Source: Siphonodentalium dalli (lineage: Eukaryota; Mollusca; Scaphopoda; Gadilida; Siphonodentaliidae). Taken from it: 64,000 nt of DNA. Below are positions 32,791 through 44,477 of the stretch, piece by piece. The stretch is from contig CP136064.1 in assembly GCA_032622095.1 (NCBI GenBank), forward strand, positions 185,178,209 to 185,242,208, given 5' to 3'. The translations under genes were made by a program, and so were the position numbers. The notes under the pieces are model-generated. The model was not told the origin of the DNA, searched no databases, and saw only the letters and a list, made by a program, of their open reading frames with translations. The first letter of the stretch is position 1, and the number at the start of each line of letters is the position of its first letter.

Positions 32791-34799
32791 CGTAAATATT
32801 ATGATTGGTTTCGTCACCTGGTGCACGAATTTATCCTGCGTCTCGGACCAGTGAAGTGAAGCGTGACAGGAGGATGCGTGTAAGACCTGTTTCTCTGGAC
32901 TGATGTATACAGAAATTGTCGTTTATCATATTATGTGCATTAAGAAACTTCTCAATTGGAATATAAAATTCACTCAGTTATATTCGATGATATGTGTACA
33001 TGTTGCGGATGGAGCTATAGTAGGTGAATGTCAGAAGATTTGAGGAAGTAATAATTATCTTTGAATACCGTGTGCGTAGAAAGATTGAAGACAACAATAA
33101 TTATGTGACAAACATAATTTATCCAACAGGCATTAATGCGTTTCTCGTAATGAAAATTCTGGATATTGGCTCCTTGCGGGATGGTAAGTAGAATTTGTGT
33201 GTGAAATAATAATCACTGATAATGTTCTAATACATGTATGCCATTAGGTCTATTGGGTACAATGATTCAATGAGATTAAGAATTTACCTAGAAATGTAGA
33301 TGATGCCATCATGCATGATGATTATCCACTCTACACCTGCACGGAAGCCAGAGGAAATTTTGAACTAGTAATATAAACTGTGTGGTCAGATAGAGAAATT
33401 GTGAACTATTCATATAAACAATGTGGTTATAAACAATGTGGTTAGATCCCAAGGATTTTTACTCATGGAATCGGATGTAATGACATATTTTAATTTCCAT
33501 CTCAAGCAATAATGACATGGAGCTGGTTTAAGTGTGGATATTTATGGACTTTCCAAATAAATAAATAATGGGGGATAACCCAACTTTATACTATTACGGC
33601 TAGCATAGGGTAGTATACTGATATGTTCCAATGTTTTCAAAAAATAGAGCATAAGCAGATATTAATGGTTTGTAAATTGTACAGTAAGAGAGGCATTGAT
33701 TTGTGCCAAGCCACATAAGTTACATGTACACCATGAATCTCCATTATGGCCATACATTAGCCAGACTAGAGATTCTGGACCAGGCATATAAACCATGTGG
33801 CTAGTGACATATTTTATGCACAGAGTGAGATGCACTGAATTGCACCAATTGAAGCTATGATGATCATACCAAGATTCTCCACTCTGGCTACACAATTATC
33901 ATAGTAGGGACTCGACTAAATCTGTAAACTATGTGGCTAGTTATATAACCCAAACTCATACTAATATAGACTAGTATAGTGTAGTATACTATATTGTGGT
34001 ACACCGTAATATGGCATAGTACCAGGAATCTCCTAGAATAGTTTGAGGACCCTTAGAGATGATCTATTTATTGTAAATATTCTATAGATAGCATTATTTC
34101 ATGTCTATTTTTTGTGTTTTTTGTTATGTTGTGTGAAATAATTCATACCAGATAGACTTGTTCCCATTAATATATACATATGTATACACATTCATACAAG
34201 TATATATGTACACATACACATATATATATAAATTTAAGCACATTTCGTGTTTCAGACATAAACTTTCTATAAATAGTAACGATTCATGTCCAGGTGTTAT
34301 GGAAGATGAGATGAGATTTGGAAACAGTATATATATTTTTTCTCATAACAAGTTAGACTTGTTTCCATATATAGTTTGAGTTTTGTTTCAATCACAAATG
34401 TTATAGTATACTATAAATAGTTATGTTCACTTCGGAAGTCGACCTCGGGTAACAGACAATATTTATATGGATAAAGTCTTATTACCAGTGGGCGGTACAT
34501 CGTACTACCGCTGTGGGTATGTCACTGTGGTATACACGAGTCACATGTATACTATCGTGTTGTGTGGAGCTGGTACGTATATATAGGGACGGTGCATACG
34601 GGCAGTGCGGGTTTGGATGGGGTGTAGGCAGTGTAGCTCCTTACATGCCCATGTGGCAGAAATCCCGAAATAAAATTCTATGATCGAAAGATTAGTACTT
34701 GTTTTGTATACGATATAATAATTAGCATGTTATGTTCATTGTTCAATTACTAAGATTTTCATTATATCGGAAGGTAAGTAATCCAAGGTACCATCTACC
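32791..34799. other. Unassigned; diverged local repeats, no gene seen
   Basis: No exon or transposon protein was identified. 33340-33460 has short duplications (aacaatgtggttataaacaa). 33690-33960 repeats, loosely, phrases such as ccatgtggctag and tctccactctgg. 34170-34230 is a TA/CA-rich microsatellite-like stretch. Confidence 0.4.
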
Positions 34800-37300
34800 C
34801 AAATGATGAAAATCATGCAATGATACGGGAAATGTCAAAATATTTTAATATTCATGTATTTTACATGCCAAAACGAAATCTTGAGGACATCAAGGAACTC
34901 CGTAAATCCCTGACAAACCTAGACAGCAGAAGGCAGATGAACATAATCATTGGAGGAGACTTCAACTGCCCTGACATAGACTGGGAGAAGAAAACTGTCA
35001 AGAAAAAGGCCCAAGATAAACCAGTACAAGAGGCCCTCCTGGACCTCACTACAAATTTTGAACTAACCCAAGTACAGGAAACACCGACTAGAGGAAACAA
35101 CACACTGGACCTAATACTGACAAATAATACATCTCTAATTAAATCAACATCATGCGCACCTGGCATCTCAGATCATGACATCATAATTACAGACTGATAC
35201 ACCACTCCTTACCGACAGAATGATACACCGAGAACAACGTACTCCTTCAAAAAAGCACCATGGGACAAATTTGTCAAAGACATTGACAAAGTGTGCCACA
35301 CTTTCACCAACAGCAAGTTGGACACACCAGTGAATTGCCTATGGGATGACCTGAAAAACGGAATAATGGCTTCCATCAATGAACATGTACAAAAAAGCCA
35401 AACCAGAAAGAAACAAAGAGCTCCATGGATCACCAAAAAAACAAAGCGGATGCTTAGAAAGAAAGCTAGACTATACAAGTAAGCTAAAACATCAGAAGAC
35501 GCCTGGGAAAAAATTCGCAAACATCAGAAGGCCTGTAAAATGGAGCTAAAAAGAGCAGAATGGGACTACATACATCGAATCATGCTGGATGGTTTGCCCA
35601 AGAAGAGCTCAAAACCATTCTGGGCTTACATGAAAGCCAAACGCCAAGATAACATCGGAGTACCTCCGCTTAAAACAAAAGGCCAACTACTAAACAGCAA
35701 CCGAGACAAAGCAGAGCGATTAGTGGAACAATTTCGGTCAGTCTTCAGAAAAGATACCGACTCCATCAGAGCAAGCAATACATTAGCTCCACTAAACATA
35801 TCACTCGATGGCGTTACCAAACTACTACTAGATGTGAAACAATCTAAGGCTCCCGAACCCGATGTCATCGCAAATATAGTGTTCCGTACATGCGCTTACC
35901 ACATCACTCCAGACCTGAAATACATATTTGAAAGGTCCACGGCCACAGGAAGCCTCCCAGATGACTGGCTCGGCGCTAACATCACACCTGTTTACAAGAA
36001 AGGTGATATACATGTAGCAGAGAATTATAGACCCGTCTTCCTTTCATCTGTCAGCTGCAAAATATTGGAACATATCATCTATCGACACATCATGAACCAT
36101 CTAGAAAAACATAAAATCTTAACCGGCTTAAACCATGGATTCCGAAAGGGCCATTCATGCGTGACTCAACTGATCAACACCAGTCAAGACCTATTCACCT
36201 CCTTCGACAAGAAAATCCAGACTGACATGATAGTCCTCGATTTTAGCAAAGCATTTGATACCGATGCACACAAAAAGCTACTATAAAAATTCGAGAACTA
36301 CGGCATAAAAGGAAACATCCATAAATGTCTAACCATCTTCCTCACAAAACGTCATATCAGAATCGTCGTCGAAGGATCATGCTCACAAAAATAACCAGTG
36401 GAGTCCGGTGTTCATCGGGGCTATATCCTCGGCCCGCTACTCTTCCTGTGCCATGTAAATGACATACCGGAATGCGTATCTTCACAAACACGTCTCTTTG
36501 CATACGACTACCTCCTCTATCGACAGATAACATCACAAAGGGATCAGAAGTACTCCAGCAAGATCTTAAACATCTAGAACAATGGGCAGACGACTGGGGT
36601 ATGCGCTTCAATGCCAAAAAATGCTTCGTGATGTCAATAAAATCGAAGACCACCCACATGTACAAGCTTTGCAATCACATCCTGCAAGCAGTCGATGATA
36701 CTCCTTATCTGGACGTCTCACTATCCAGTGACCTTGTCTTGGACAAACCACATAATTAAACTGACGAGCAAGGCAAGCAGCACACTCGGCTTCCTCAGAA
36801 ACCCCCATCGGGCACCACCAAAGAGCAAACAAATAGCATACGAGACATTGTTAAGATCTACACTCGACTATGCTGCTGAGGTATGGGATCCGTTCCTGCA
36901 AAAAGACATCGATGCAATTGAACGGATCCAGAAAAGAGCCGCCATATTTATCACAAATGACTGCAGATCCAGAGAAGAAGGAGCTGTCACAGCCATGAAA
37001 AAACATCTAGGACTCCAACCACTCCAAGATAGAAGACGCACCAGAGGTTGACACTCTTCCGTAAAATGGTGGACGGGAAGTTACCATCTGTCACGATCCA
37101 TGAGATATTAATCGATAGAAAAGTGGTCCGAAAGATCGTTGCAAAACATTTCGAGGATTATCAGTCACAAAATATTGTGCAAAATTATGAGTGTAATAAC
37201 TCAAAACCCTTCAGGCTGACCAAGGCCGACACAAAAGAACTTGAACATTCATTCTTCCAAGAACTATTCTAGAATGGAATCAGCTTTAGGAAATCATCAT
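34800..37300 (+). mobile_element. LINE D: 5'-truncated non-LTR retrotransposon, inactive RT
   Basis: Coding begins inside the endonuclease: VFYMPKRNLEDIKELRKSL, IIIGGDFNCPDIDWEKK (34945-34990), TLDLILTNN and APGISDHDII. The RT follows in 35540-36286: NYRPVFLSSVSCKILEHI, LNHGFRKGHSCVTQL and IVLDFSKAFDTDAHKKLL. Further shifted frames follow. The catalytic box reads LFAYDYLLY (36494-36520) instead of FADD, so the first Asp of the pair is Tyr. The C-terminal part (36695-37272) contains LLRSTLDYAAEVWDP. A terminal shift restores the family ending PRTILEWNQL at about 37265-37294. At least five frameshifts or stops are present. No 5' leader is seen. Confidence 0.85.
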
Positions 37301-37720
37301 ATTGATCCAGCCCCAGCGTACTTATATCCGGAAGGATACTACGCTGAACCAAATACAGATACAGATATACCATTTAAAGCACCAACAGAATTATCAGAGC
37401 GATAATGTCATAAACAACAATGAGAACTGATGGAAAATCTTTTTTATTTTTCAGTTCATTTTTTTCCTCGTAAGAAGCGGACCCCGTGCACCCCATGATA
37501 TCGTGTTGTAAAAGAACATTGGGTATATATTGAAATTAGGTGTCCCCTTCTCTTGATCAATGCTCTATATTGGCCCAGTTTATAAGCCTGTAAAATAATT
37601 TTAGTAGTCATAATTTATCTTTAAACATGGATTTGGAAAAGAATTACATGGCATTGGAACATTTGCTATCGGCGCTCAGACCCCACCCACCCGGACCTCG
37701 TTCTCTGGAGTTTGTTCCTG
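37301..37720. other. Unassigned, LINE D tail and flank
   Basis: Likely LINE D 3' UTR in the first hundred bases, including a short gatacagatacagatata repeat near 37360. Nothing recognisable follows. Confidence 0.35.
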
Positions 37721-37848
37721 CTCGTGGCCACGACTTCATATTCTCGTGGCCACGACTTCATATTCTCGTGGCCACGACTTTTTTCTCGTGGCAACGACTT
37801 CATATTCTCGTGGCCACGACTTTATTCTCGTGGCCACGGCCTTATCAA
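37721..37848. repeat. Minisatellite, 20-22-bp unit with a palindromic core
   Basis: Six copies start at 37721, 37743, 37765, 37785, 37807 and 37827. The unit is ctcgtggccacgacttcata, containing the 12-bp perfect palindrome tcgtggccacga; one copy has gcaacg instead. Two units are shortened in the T-rich part. Confidence 0.95.
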
Positions 37849-38057
37849 AAAGAATCGGATGTCACATCCGGGGCTTCAAAAGAAATCTTCACTTCGGGTG
37901 CATTGAAAAGACACAGACTGTCTGCAGCCGCTCAAAATAACAGTGATGTAATGCTCAGATTTGTTCAGCTATATATGCCGGTAATGCTGACCACCGATTG
38001 GTCGCACCTTCGGCAGATTTTTCGGCTCTGGAGGTATGTGTCTGTTTATATCTACAG

Positions 38058-38219
38058 ACAAGACTACGTGAAAGTGAGCGCAAACTGGTATATCAATGGG
38101 TTGGCGAAGGTATAGACAATGGTTGTCGTATTCTAGCTTACCCGAGATACCAGAACACAACAAGCATGTGGTGTTTCTGTCTACCGTCGGATGTACCTAT
38201 ACACGAATCATCGGCACAC
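38058..38219 (+). CDS. Possible exon of unknown gene (162 bp)
   Basis: A 54-codon open stretch is bounded by a strong acceptor (ttatatctacag) and a consensus donor (gtgagt). It would be phase 0 at both ends. The peptide, including RLRESERKLVYQWVGEG and TSMWCFCLPSDVPIHES, has natural-looking composition with Cys and Trp residues, but I do not recognise a family. No partner exon was found nearby; a potential donor at 38032 (gtatgt) lies too close to be its upstream neighbour. It could be a host exon, a decayed transposon exon or chance. Confidence 0.35.
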
Positions 38220-39056
38220 GTGAGTTATTTGCCAACATGCAGTCTATATATATAGGACATTAAAAAAATCTCCCGTCCATGAACTTATGAAATGAGCATC
38301 CATGCAAGCATGAGTTTGGTACACGCGCACGCTATGTAGAAATGCATATGTATTATGCAAATCTCACCGCATCCAGATAAAAGGAATGCATGCATGCACG
38401 TTCACTCCATATATTGATCCCGGGGAAGGCAAGACTCTTTATATGTTAAGTCGCACGGTAAAATATATAGGTTAAGTGATGTGGACTTTATTTGCATATG
38501 CTTCTCATCCCACTCAATTTCAATGGCAGTGTGCAAGTCGGTATGGTGGGTACTGCGAACTTTGTATGGTCGCCATTATCAAGAAGAACATAAGATAGAT
38601 TAGATTTTGTTCTTATTTCCGTTAATAATAGTAATGGCTCAATTAGGAGATTTTGCATGTTGAACCCATTGTTATTTACTAACGAATCATTAATGTTTTA
38701 TGAAATGATGAATTTTACGAATACTGAAAACGACCCATGCAGATGGAAGTAACTTGTTCACTAAGGTGGTAAATAAATAAGTGTACCCAACGATGTTGAT
38801 AGCCATTGGAAATGTTTAGATATTCCGCTGTGTCCCATTTCGTATTCTATAACGAGATGTATTTCCACAATTACCTTCAAATAATACCACACAAGTTCTA
38901 AATGAAATTTGCTGGATAGCAGTTTTTCGTACTTTAATTTTCTATTTTTTTCTTCTTGTCACCTACTGTCAACTCACCCAACTTCCAATATAAACCTTAT
39001 CTCCAGAAATACAAAAAAGTGAGCAATATTATTCATTAGTGACGCCGATGGGCTCA
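38220..39056. other. Unassigned, no gene seen
   Basis: AT-rich sequence without recognisable coding or repeat structure. Ends at the MITE starting at 39057. Confidence 0.35.
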
Positions 39057-39497
39057 TTGTCACAAGGCCCGGTTACATTCGTAGCCAGCTTTTTAAATCG
39101 ATCACAAATGTAGCCAGCTTTTCACCAGCGATCACATTCGTAGCCAGCTTTTCTAATTCAATGCTCTATATGGCGCGAAATATGACGTCATCGCGTTCGT
39201 GACTAAAATTTCGACGTCATGCTCCAAAACTGACTTCGTTTGTCAACTTATGTTGGAATATAATTCGAGCATTCTAACGACATTGATCGGATACCTCAGG
39301 TTATTAGATGAATTATTATCAAATTAACATTCAATTTGTTTTCCATCCATCAACTCAGAAAAATGAGATTAACCTAATCGTGTTCATTGAGGCTCGCATG
39401 AAAAGCTGGCTACAAATGTGATCGCTGGTGAAAAGCTGGCTATATTTGTGATCGATTTAAAAAGCGGGTTACGAATGTGATCGATGCCCTGTGACAA
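39057..39497. mobile_element. MITE, 441 bp, about 95-bp inverted ends built of repeated words
   Basis: The ends begin ttgtcacaaggc and, inverted, ttgtcacagggc. Each arm holds three copies of a word like gatcacattcgtagccagct followed by tttt and caccagcg or aaatc. The mirrored arms surround about 240 bp of non-coding DNA. It has no protein, and no target duplication is clear. Its right end coincides within a few bases with the outer end of the large inverted repeat. Confidence 0.85.
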
Positions 39498-40477
39498 CTA
39501 GAATGCACTCAGAGAGATGCCAACGTGCGCAAAAATGTAATAAACAATAATTAAAAAAATAATAATTTCACTGTATTTTACTTAATTTATTTAATTTAAT
39601 TTAATGTTAGCAAAAAAAGACAATTACCATTTCTCATTTCATCACAGAGAAAAGGCAAATTACTATATTAATCATGTAAGTAATTAAAACCAATTCCATG
39701 TTGCCGAAAGGATGAGACTTTAATATCGATTACATTTTTTTCAGCGGCATATTTTCATTTTCATTTATAAGAAATAATTAATACTATTTGTGTAAATATT
39801 GATAGCAGCCAATATGCAACAATAAATATCAATAATTAATCAATAATTAATCAATAACGATCATTTTATGTAATAATAAACTCTTCAAACGGTGTTTGTG
39901 TCAACAAATGCGTTTTGTTTTGTGTTACGTCATTCGTCGTATTTGATCCGGAACTCGGCTGAAGGTTAGGCTATTCAGCCTATTGCGTCGAATTACGAAA
40001 TCGCGTTTTGAATGTCTCTTTTCCCGCACGATAAAAAGAGGTCTTCGCACGAACCAAAAATGATAAAACTTCCCAATTATAAGTAAAAATACCCAAATGA
40101 AGGAATCTATGTAGGTCCCGAAGGAGTCTATATACACTTTGATGTAGAGTTCTAATGGAGAAAATGTAGGTCGATCTATTTTTGTCATAACTCTGACGTA
40201 TTTTGACCTGGGAGAAAAAATCGAAATCGAGGCTCACTACGAGCATGCCAGTTTTAAATATAGAAACAGGGAATCCCGACAAATGGCGATATCGGCGACA
40301 AACAAATAATCGAAAACAACACATAAAATAAACATAGCAAAAACGCGGCACAGTAAAAATGTCAGAACGCCACGAGGTTTTACGTCGTTTTTGGTGACGT
40401 CATGGAGTGAAACGGAGTAGGGTGACACCAACCTACGAATCTGTCTGATCGCCATACTGTTGCACGAGCGCACGTAA
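39495..40477. repeat. Left arm of the large inverted repeat
   Basis: The minus strand contains a frame (MPRFCYVYFMCCFRLFV...) that is matched in the right arm. A frameshift at the phrase corresponding to GKETFKTR breaks it here. Conservation follows from the arm duplication and is not by itself evidence of coding. Confidence 0.9.
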
Positions 40478-41700
40478 TGACCCCATCGGCATTAGTGACC
40501 CCTTGGAGTCTGGGTCTATTTGGGCATCAAATTAATTAATTATATTTGATTGGTGTGTCTGTCTCTGTGGTATACTTGCATTGCCTGCTACGATAATCGA
40601 AATTCCTGGGTGGGAAATTTTAATTTAAATTTACTTTAAACTTTAATTTTCCCTGATTCGTGTAGATGCTAAAATCATGGACGTGGCATCAGAGAACCAG
40701 GTGATTGGGGTGCCGCGGTCTCATCTCCAGTTTTGGTAAAGCAAAATTCAACAGTTGGGTGCTATCAGCTTCATTCTGTCCAAAATAATAAGATTGATTT
40801 TCTGACAATATAATTTGCCAAGCTTTTAGTTTTGAATATTTACCGACTTCCAGTCAAAAACAGTTGTTAGGGTGAAATGTCAGTAAGTTCGAAAATATCT
40901 AAACGTATAGGTGGTTATAAGATTTAGAATTTTCCGACAGTTGACATGTTTGAGAAAGCAGCGGGGGAAATGCCACTCAAGAAGGGTCCATATCAAGTTC
41001 CTAGCTCACACTAGGAAATTTCTGCCTTTGGGAGGTGTAATTGACAATTCAAGGATGACCACCCCACAACTAAGACCCCCCCAAGTGTAGCTAAGTCCAT
41101 GTCAAAAGGCGTATATCATCAAAATTCGTATACGGCATCAAAGGTATGTTGGCTATTTGTGGGTTTTGCAACTGAATAGTCTGGTCGATAGACTAAAATT
41201 TTAGGGTCAACCTAGAAAAAAATTGGACATAGTTCATTTTTATTTAAGAAACCACTCTAGTTTCGATTAAGGTTATGCAGTTATAACGGAAAAGTTTGAA
41301 GACAAATTCTACAACAACCGCCATTTCACAGGAGAACTACCATAAGTAGAAGGTGGAAGTATAACGAGCGTACAACATTGAACCTATTTCCGACGAAAAG
41401 TACACGTGATGTTTAAAGAGACACTGTCACTCAAAACGTGTACTTATCGATTGATCAAATGGCGCGCAATTATAGTCCATATCAACTTATAATTTGTTCC
41501 CACTTGCCCGGTAGTGTTGAGTACCATCGCGAGTTGTTTTTACCATTGAGAGCGTTGTGTTGTTTCAGCAACATTTCCGCTATCGCGGTTATATATACGA
41601 ACTCACGGCTAAACCTTGATATGTTACCACTGAATTGTGGTCAGTAACCAGTATGGTATATAAGATGATATATTTCTAATTTTAAATCATTAAAGACATT
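40478..41700. other. Core of the large inverted repeat, unassigned part
   Basis: No protein is recognised. A stretch at about 41185-41255 (gtctggtcgatag ... aaattggacatagttc) is related in inverted orientation to 46485-46560, showing that this core contains dispersed repeat DNA. Confidence 0.4.
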
Positions 41701-42145
41701 GAATACAGAACTATGTATAACAATTTAACAAGACAAGTAAACAAAGCAGTTAAACTGGAAAAAGGAAGTACCAGATGGGAAATTTTGGAAAACATTTAAA
41801 GTTTTAACTGGCCAAGATTCCTCAAACAACAGCGACCAACCACCCACAGATGTAAACAACGAATCATTCACAAATAACACAGACAAAGCAGACAGTTTCG
41901 CGACATCATTACAAAATATACACAAAACCCACACAGGTGAACAATTTAGCGAAAAATTTAGAAAACAAATTATTGAATATGTCAGACAAAACAAACATAA
42001 TTTCGTACACTTAAAATCACCCATACCGAGGCAGACGATGAACACACATTGGCAACTACCATTACACTTCAAGAAATCCAAGACTGCCTTAAGCGCGAAA
42101 AACCAAACAAAGCCCCGGGCGATGACGAATGCTATGTCTTTGGGA
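41701..42145 (+). pseudogene. LINE E fragment: linker between endonuclease and RT
   Basis: The plus strand encodes PDGKFWKTFKVLTGQDSSNN, then DKADSFATSLQNIHKTHTG and FRKQIIEYVRQNKHN. After a frameshift near 42010 comes TLQEIQDCLKREKPNKAPG, the conserved lead into a LINE reverse transcriptase. RT itself is absent. The fragment ends at a short duplication (gacgaatgctatgtctttgg, twice, 42122-42160). Both ends are truncated, so the RT-bearing part was lost or never copied. Confidence 0.7.
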
Positions 42146-43040
42146 CGAATGCTATGTCTTTGGGGAACTTTTTGAGATATGTTGTGCGCCAATAGCCCAT
42201 GTGTTTCACAAGTTATAGCCAATTATATATGACAATTATATAAGTCCACGTAATTTTTCGCAATTTCAAAAAATTAATCGCAATTTTTGCGAACTAGCTT
42301 ATACATTGGTCCAGTGTTGTATCTCATGTTGTTTTATGGTGGTCTATAATTAATATAACCGATGTCTTGTTCATTTTATAACCGCAGTCATCTTTTTTAT
42401 ATGCGGACACGTGTACTCAATTAATTTTTTATATTATTTTAGGGTTAGGAGTTGTCTTCCCTGAAAAATCTATTTTGGGACACATTCTGAAGCGGGCAAC
42501 AAGCAAAATCGGATGCGTCATATAATGACCGTCACTTTGATATATAAAAACCTTGTTGGAGGGGTTGCAGCCAACTTCTAAATTGGAGGCTTTCTGAGAA
42601 TTGGCCCACGGACTAATATGATGCCAATTAACTTGACAAACGTTCTTTCTTCCTGCACACTATCCCTCTACCACCCTCTTAGAATAATATTGTTTTTCGG
42701 ATCAAACATGTTATCCCCGTCTGCTAAATTTACCCTATATGGTATATATTCTGATACCAAGGGTAACTTTCTTATTCCGAGGGAAATATTTAATTAATTA
42801 GTTTAAATATTGTACCATGTTGTGTAAAATAACCTCAACAAAGTTGTGTAAAATAATCTCATGCAAGTTATTATTATTCATGAATGATGTACATGTACAT
42901 CGTATGATATTATGTATGTTATGTATGTTATGTGAAACAAGTTGCTGTATGTTGCTCTTATCTATTTAATAAAATGTGTGAAATTGAAATTATCACGTCA
43001 GCTACAACTCTGTCGGGTGACTGGGAATTCTCCACCAAAC
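42146..43040. other. Core of the large inverted repeat, unassigned part
   Basis: No gene is recognised. Short tandem words occur near 42830-42860 (gttgtgtaaaataa, twice) and 42905-42935 (atgttatgtatgtt). Confidence 0.4.
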
Positions 43041-43340
43041 TAAAGGTCAATCCACACCGGAAGCGAGCGAGCCGTTTTCTGTCGTCCGCAGATGTTCGAA
43101 GCGCGCGATTTTTATATTCACACCGCAAACGAATGAAGCGCTGACCACGAGGCGATCACAGCAGTGATTTTATGCTTCGTCGATTTCTTGCTTGGCGGCG
43201 AACCAGCGGGATAATTGGGTCGCTGTCAAATAGGATATTTATACGGCCGTATATATTCATCCTATCTGAAGGCGACAGATTCATTAATCATAATCATTAA
43301 TCATAATCGCTCACTCGCGTCCGGTGTGGATTGACCTTAA
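43041..43340. mobile_element. Harbinger-like MITE, 294 bp, TAA target duplication
   Basis: The ends are aggtcaatccacaccgga (from 43044) and tccggtgtggattgacct (to 43337), in inverted orientation and continuing as agcgagcgag/cgctcactcgcg with mismatches. TAA flanks both sides (43041-43043, 43338-43340), as expected for PIF/Harbinger-type elements. The interior contains tatacggccgtata and two aatcattaatcata words. It is non-coding and nested in the large inverted-repeat element. Confidence 0.85.
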
Positions 43341-43476
43341 GATATAAACTATAGTCGGCATCTCAATGATGTACCCGATTATGACACCTTGACCCAAAAC
43401 AATATCTGCCGGGTGAACGGGAAGACCTCGTTTTATTAGCTAGTCGCAACTGATCACCCATGGGTAAGCTGTATAG

Positions 43477-44477
43477 TTACGTGTGCTCGCGCAACAGTAT
43501 GGCGATCAGACAGATTCGTTCGTAGCTTGGTGTCACACTCCATGACGTCACCAAAAACGACGTAAAACCTCGTGGCGTTCTGACATTTTTACTGTGCCGC
43601 GTTTTTGCTATGTTTATTTTATGTGTTGTTTTCGATTATTTGTTTGTCGCCGATATCGCCATTTGTCAGGATTCCCTGTTTCTATATTTAAAACTGGCAT
43701 GCTCGTAGTGAGCCTCGATTTCGATTTTTTCTCCCAGGTCAAAAAACGTCAGAGTTATGACAAAAATAGATCGACCTACATTTTCTCCATTAGAACTCTA
43801 CATCAAAGAGTATATAGACTCCTTCGGGGCCTACATAGATTCCTTCATTTGGGTATTTTTACTTATAATTGGGAAGTTTTATCATTTTTGGTTCGTGCGA
43901 AGACCTCTTATTATCATGTGGGAAAAGAGAGACATTCAAAACGCGATTTCGTAATTCGACGCAATAGGCTGAATAGCCTAACCTTCAGCCGAGTTCCAGG
44001 TCAAATACGACGAATGACGTAACACAAAACAAAACGCATTTGTTGACACAAACACCGTTTGAAGAGTTTATTATTACATAAAATGATCGTTATTGATTAA
44101 TTATTTGATTAATTATTGATATTTATTGTTGCATATTGGCTGCTATCAATATTTACACAAATAGTATCAATTATTTCTTATAATTGCTCCTTTGGTCAAC
44201 TTTGACTATCGGAAAATGAAAATATGCCGCTGAAAAAAATGTAATCGATATTAAAGTCTCATCCTTTCGGCAACATCGAATTGGTTTTAATTACTTAAAT
44301 GATTAATATAGTAAATTGCCTTTTATATGTGATGAAATGAGAAATGGCAATTGTCTTTTTTTTGCTAACATTAAATTAAATTAAATAAATTAAGTAAAAT
44401 ACAGTGAAATTATTTTTTTAATTATTGTTTATTACATTTTTGCGCACGTTGGCATCTCTCTGAGTGCATTTTAGTTG
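43477..44477. repeat. Right arm of the large inverted repeat
   Basis: Plus-strand frame 43594-44022 (142 codons, MPRFCYVYFMCCFRLFV... to GQIRRMT) corresponds to the frame in the left arm but without its frameshift. It has no recognisable domain. An extra short stretch near 44190-44212 (gctcctttggtcaactttga) is absent from the left arm. Confidence 0.9.

Larger units (their letters stand above)
39495..44477. mobile_element. 5-kb element with about 1-kb inverted arms
   Basis: The left arm (39495-40477) and right arm (43477-44477) are inverted copies with very high similarity. The outer ends are caactagaatgcactcagag and its counterpart, ctctgagtgcattttagttg. The inner ends are gttgcacgagcgcacgtaa and ttacgtgtgctcgcgcaac. 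The 3-kb core has no recognisable transposase; it carries a LINE fragment and a MITE. Possible identities are a fold-back (long-TIR) transposon that lost its transposase, or an inverted segmental duplication. The nearly clean outer ends favour a transposon, but no target duplication was found. Confidence 0.7.

Noticed and set aside
41725-42222. 165-codon minus-strand frame
   Set aside because: The plus strand carries a clear LINE linker fragment; the minus-strand frame is its shadow.
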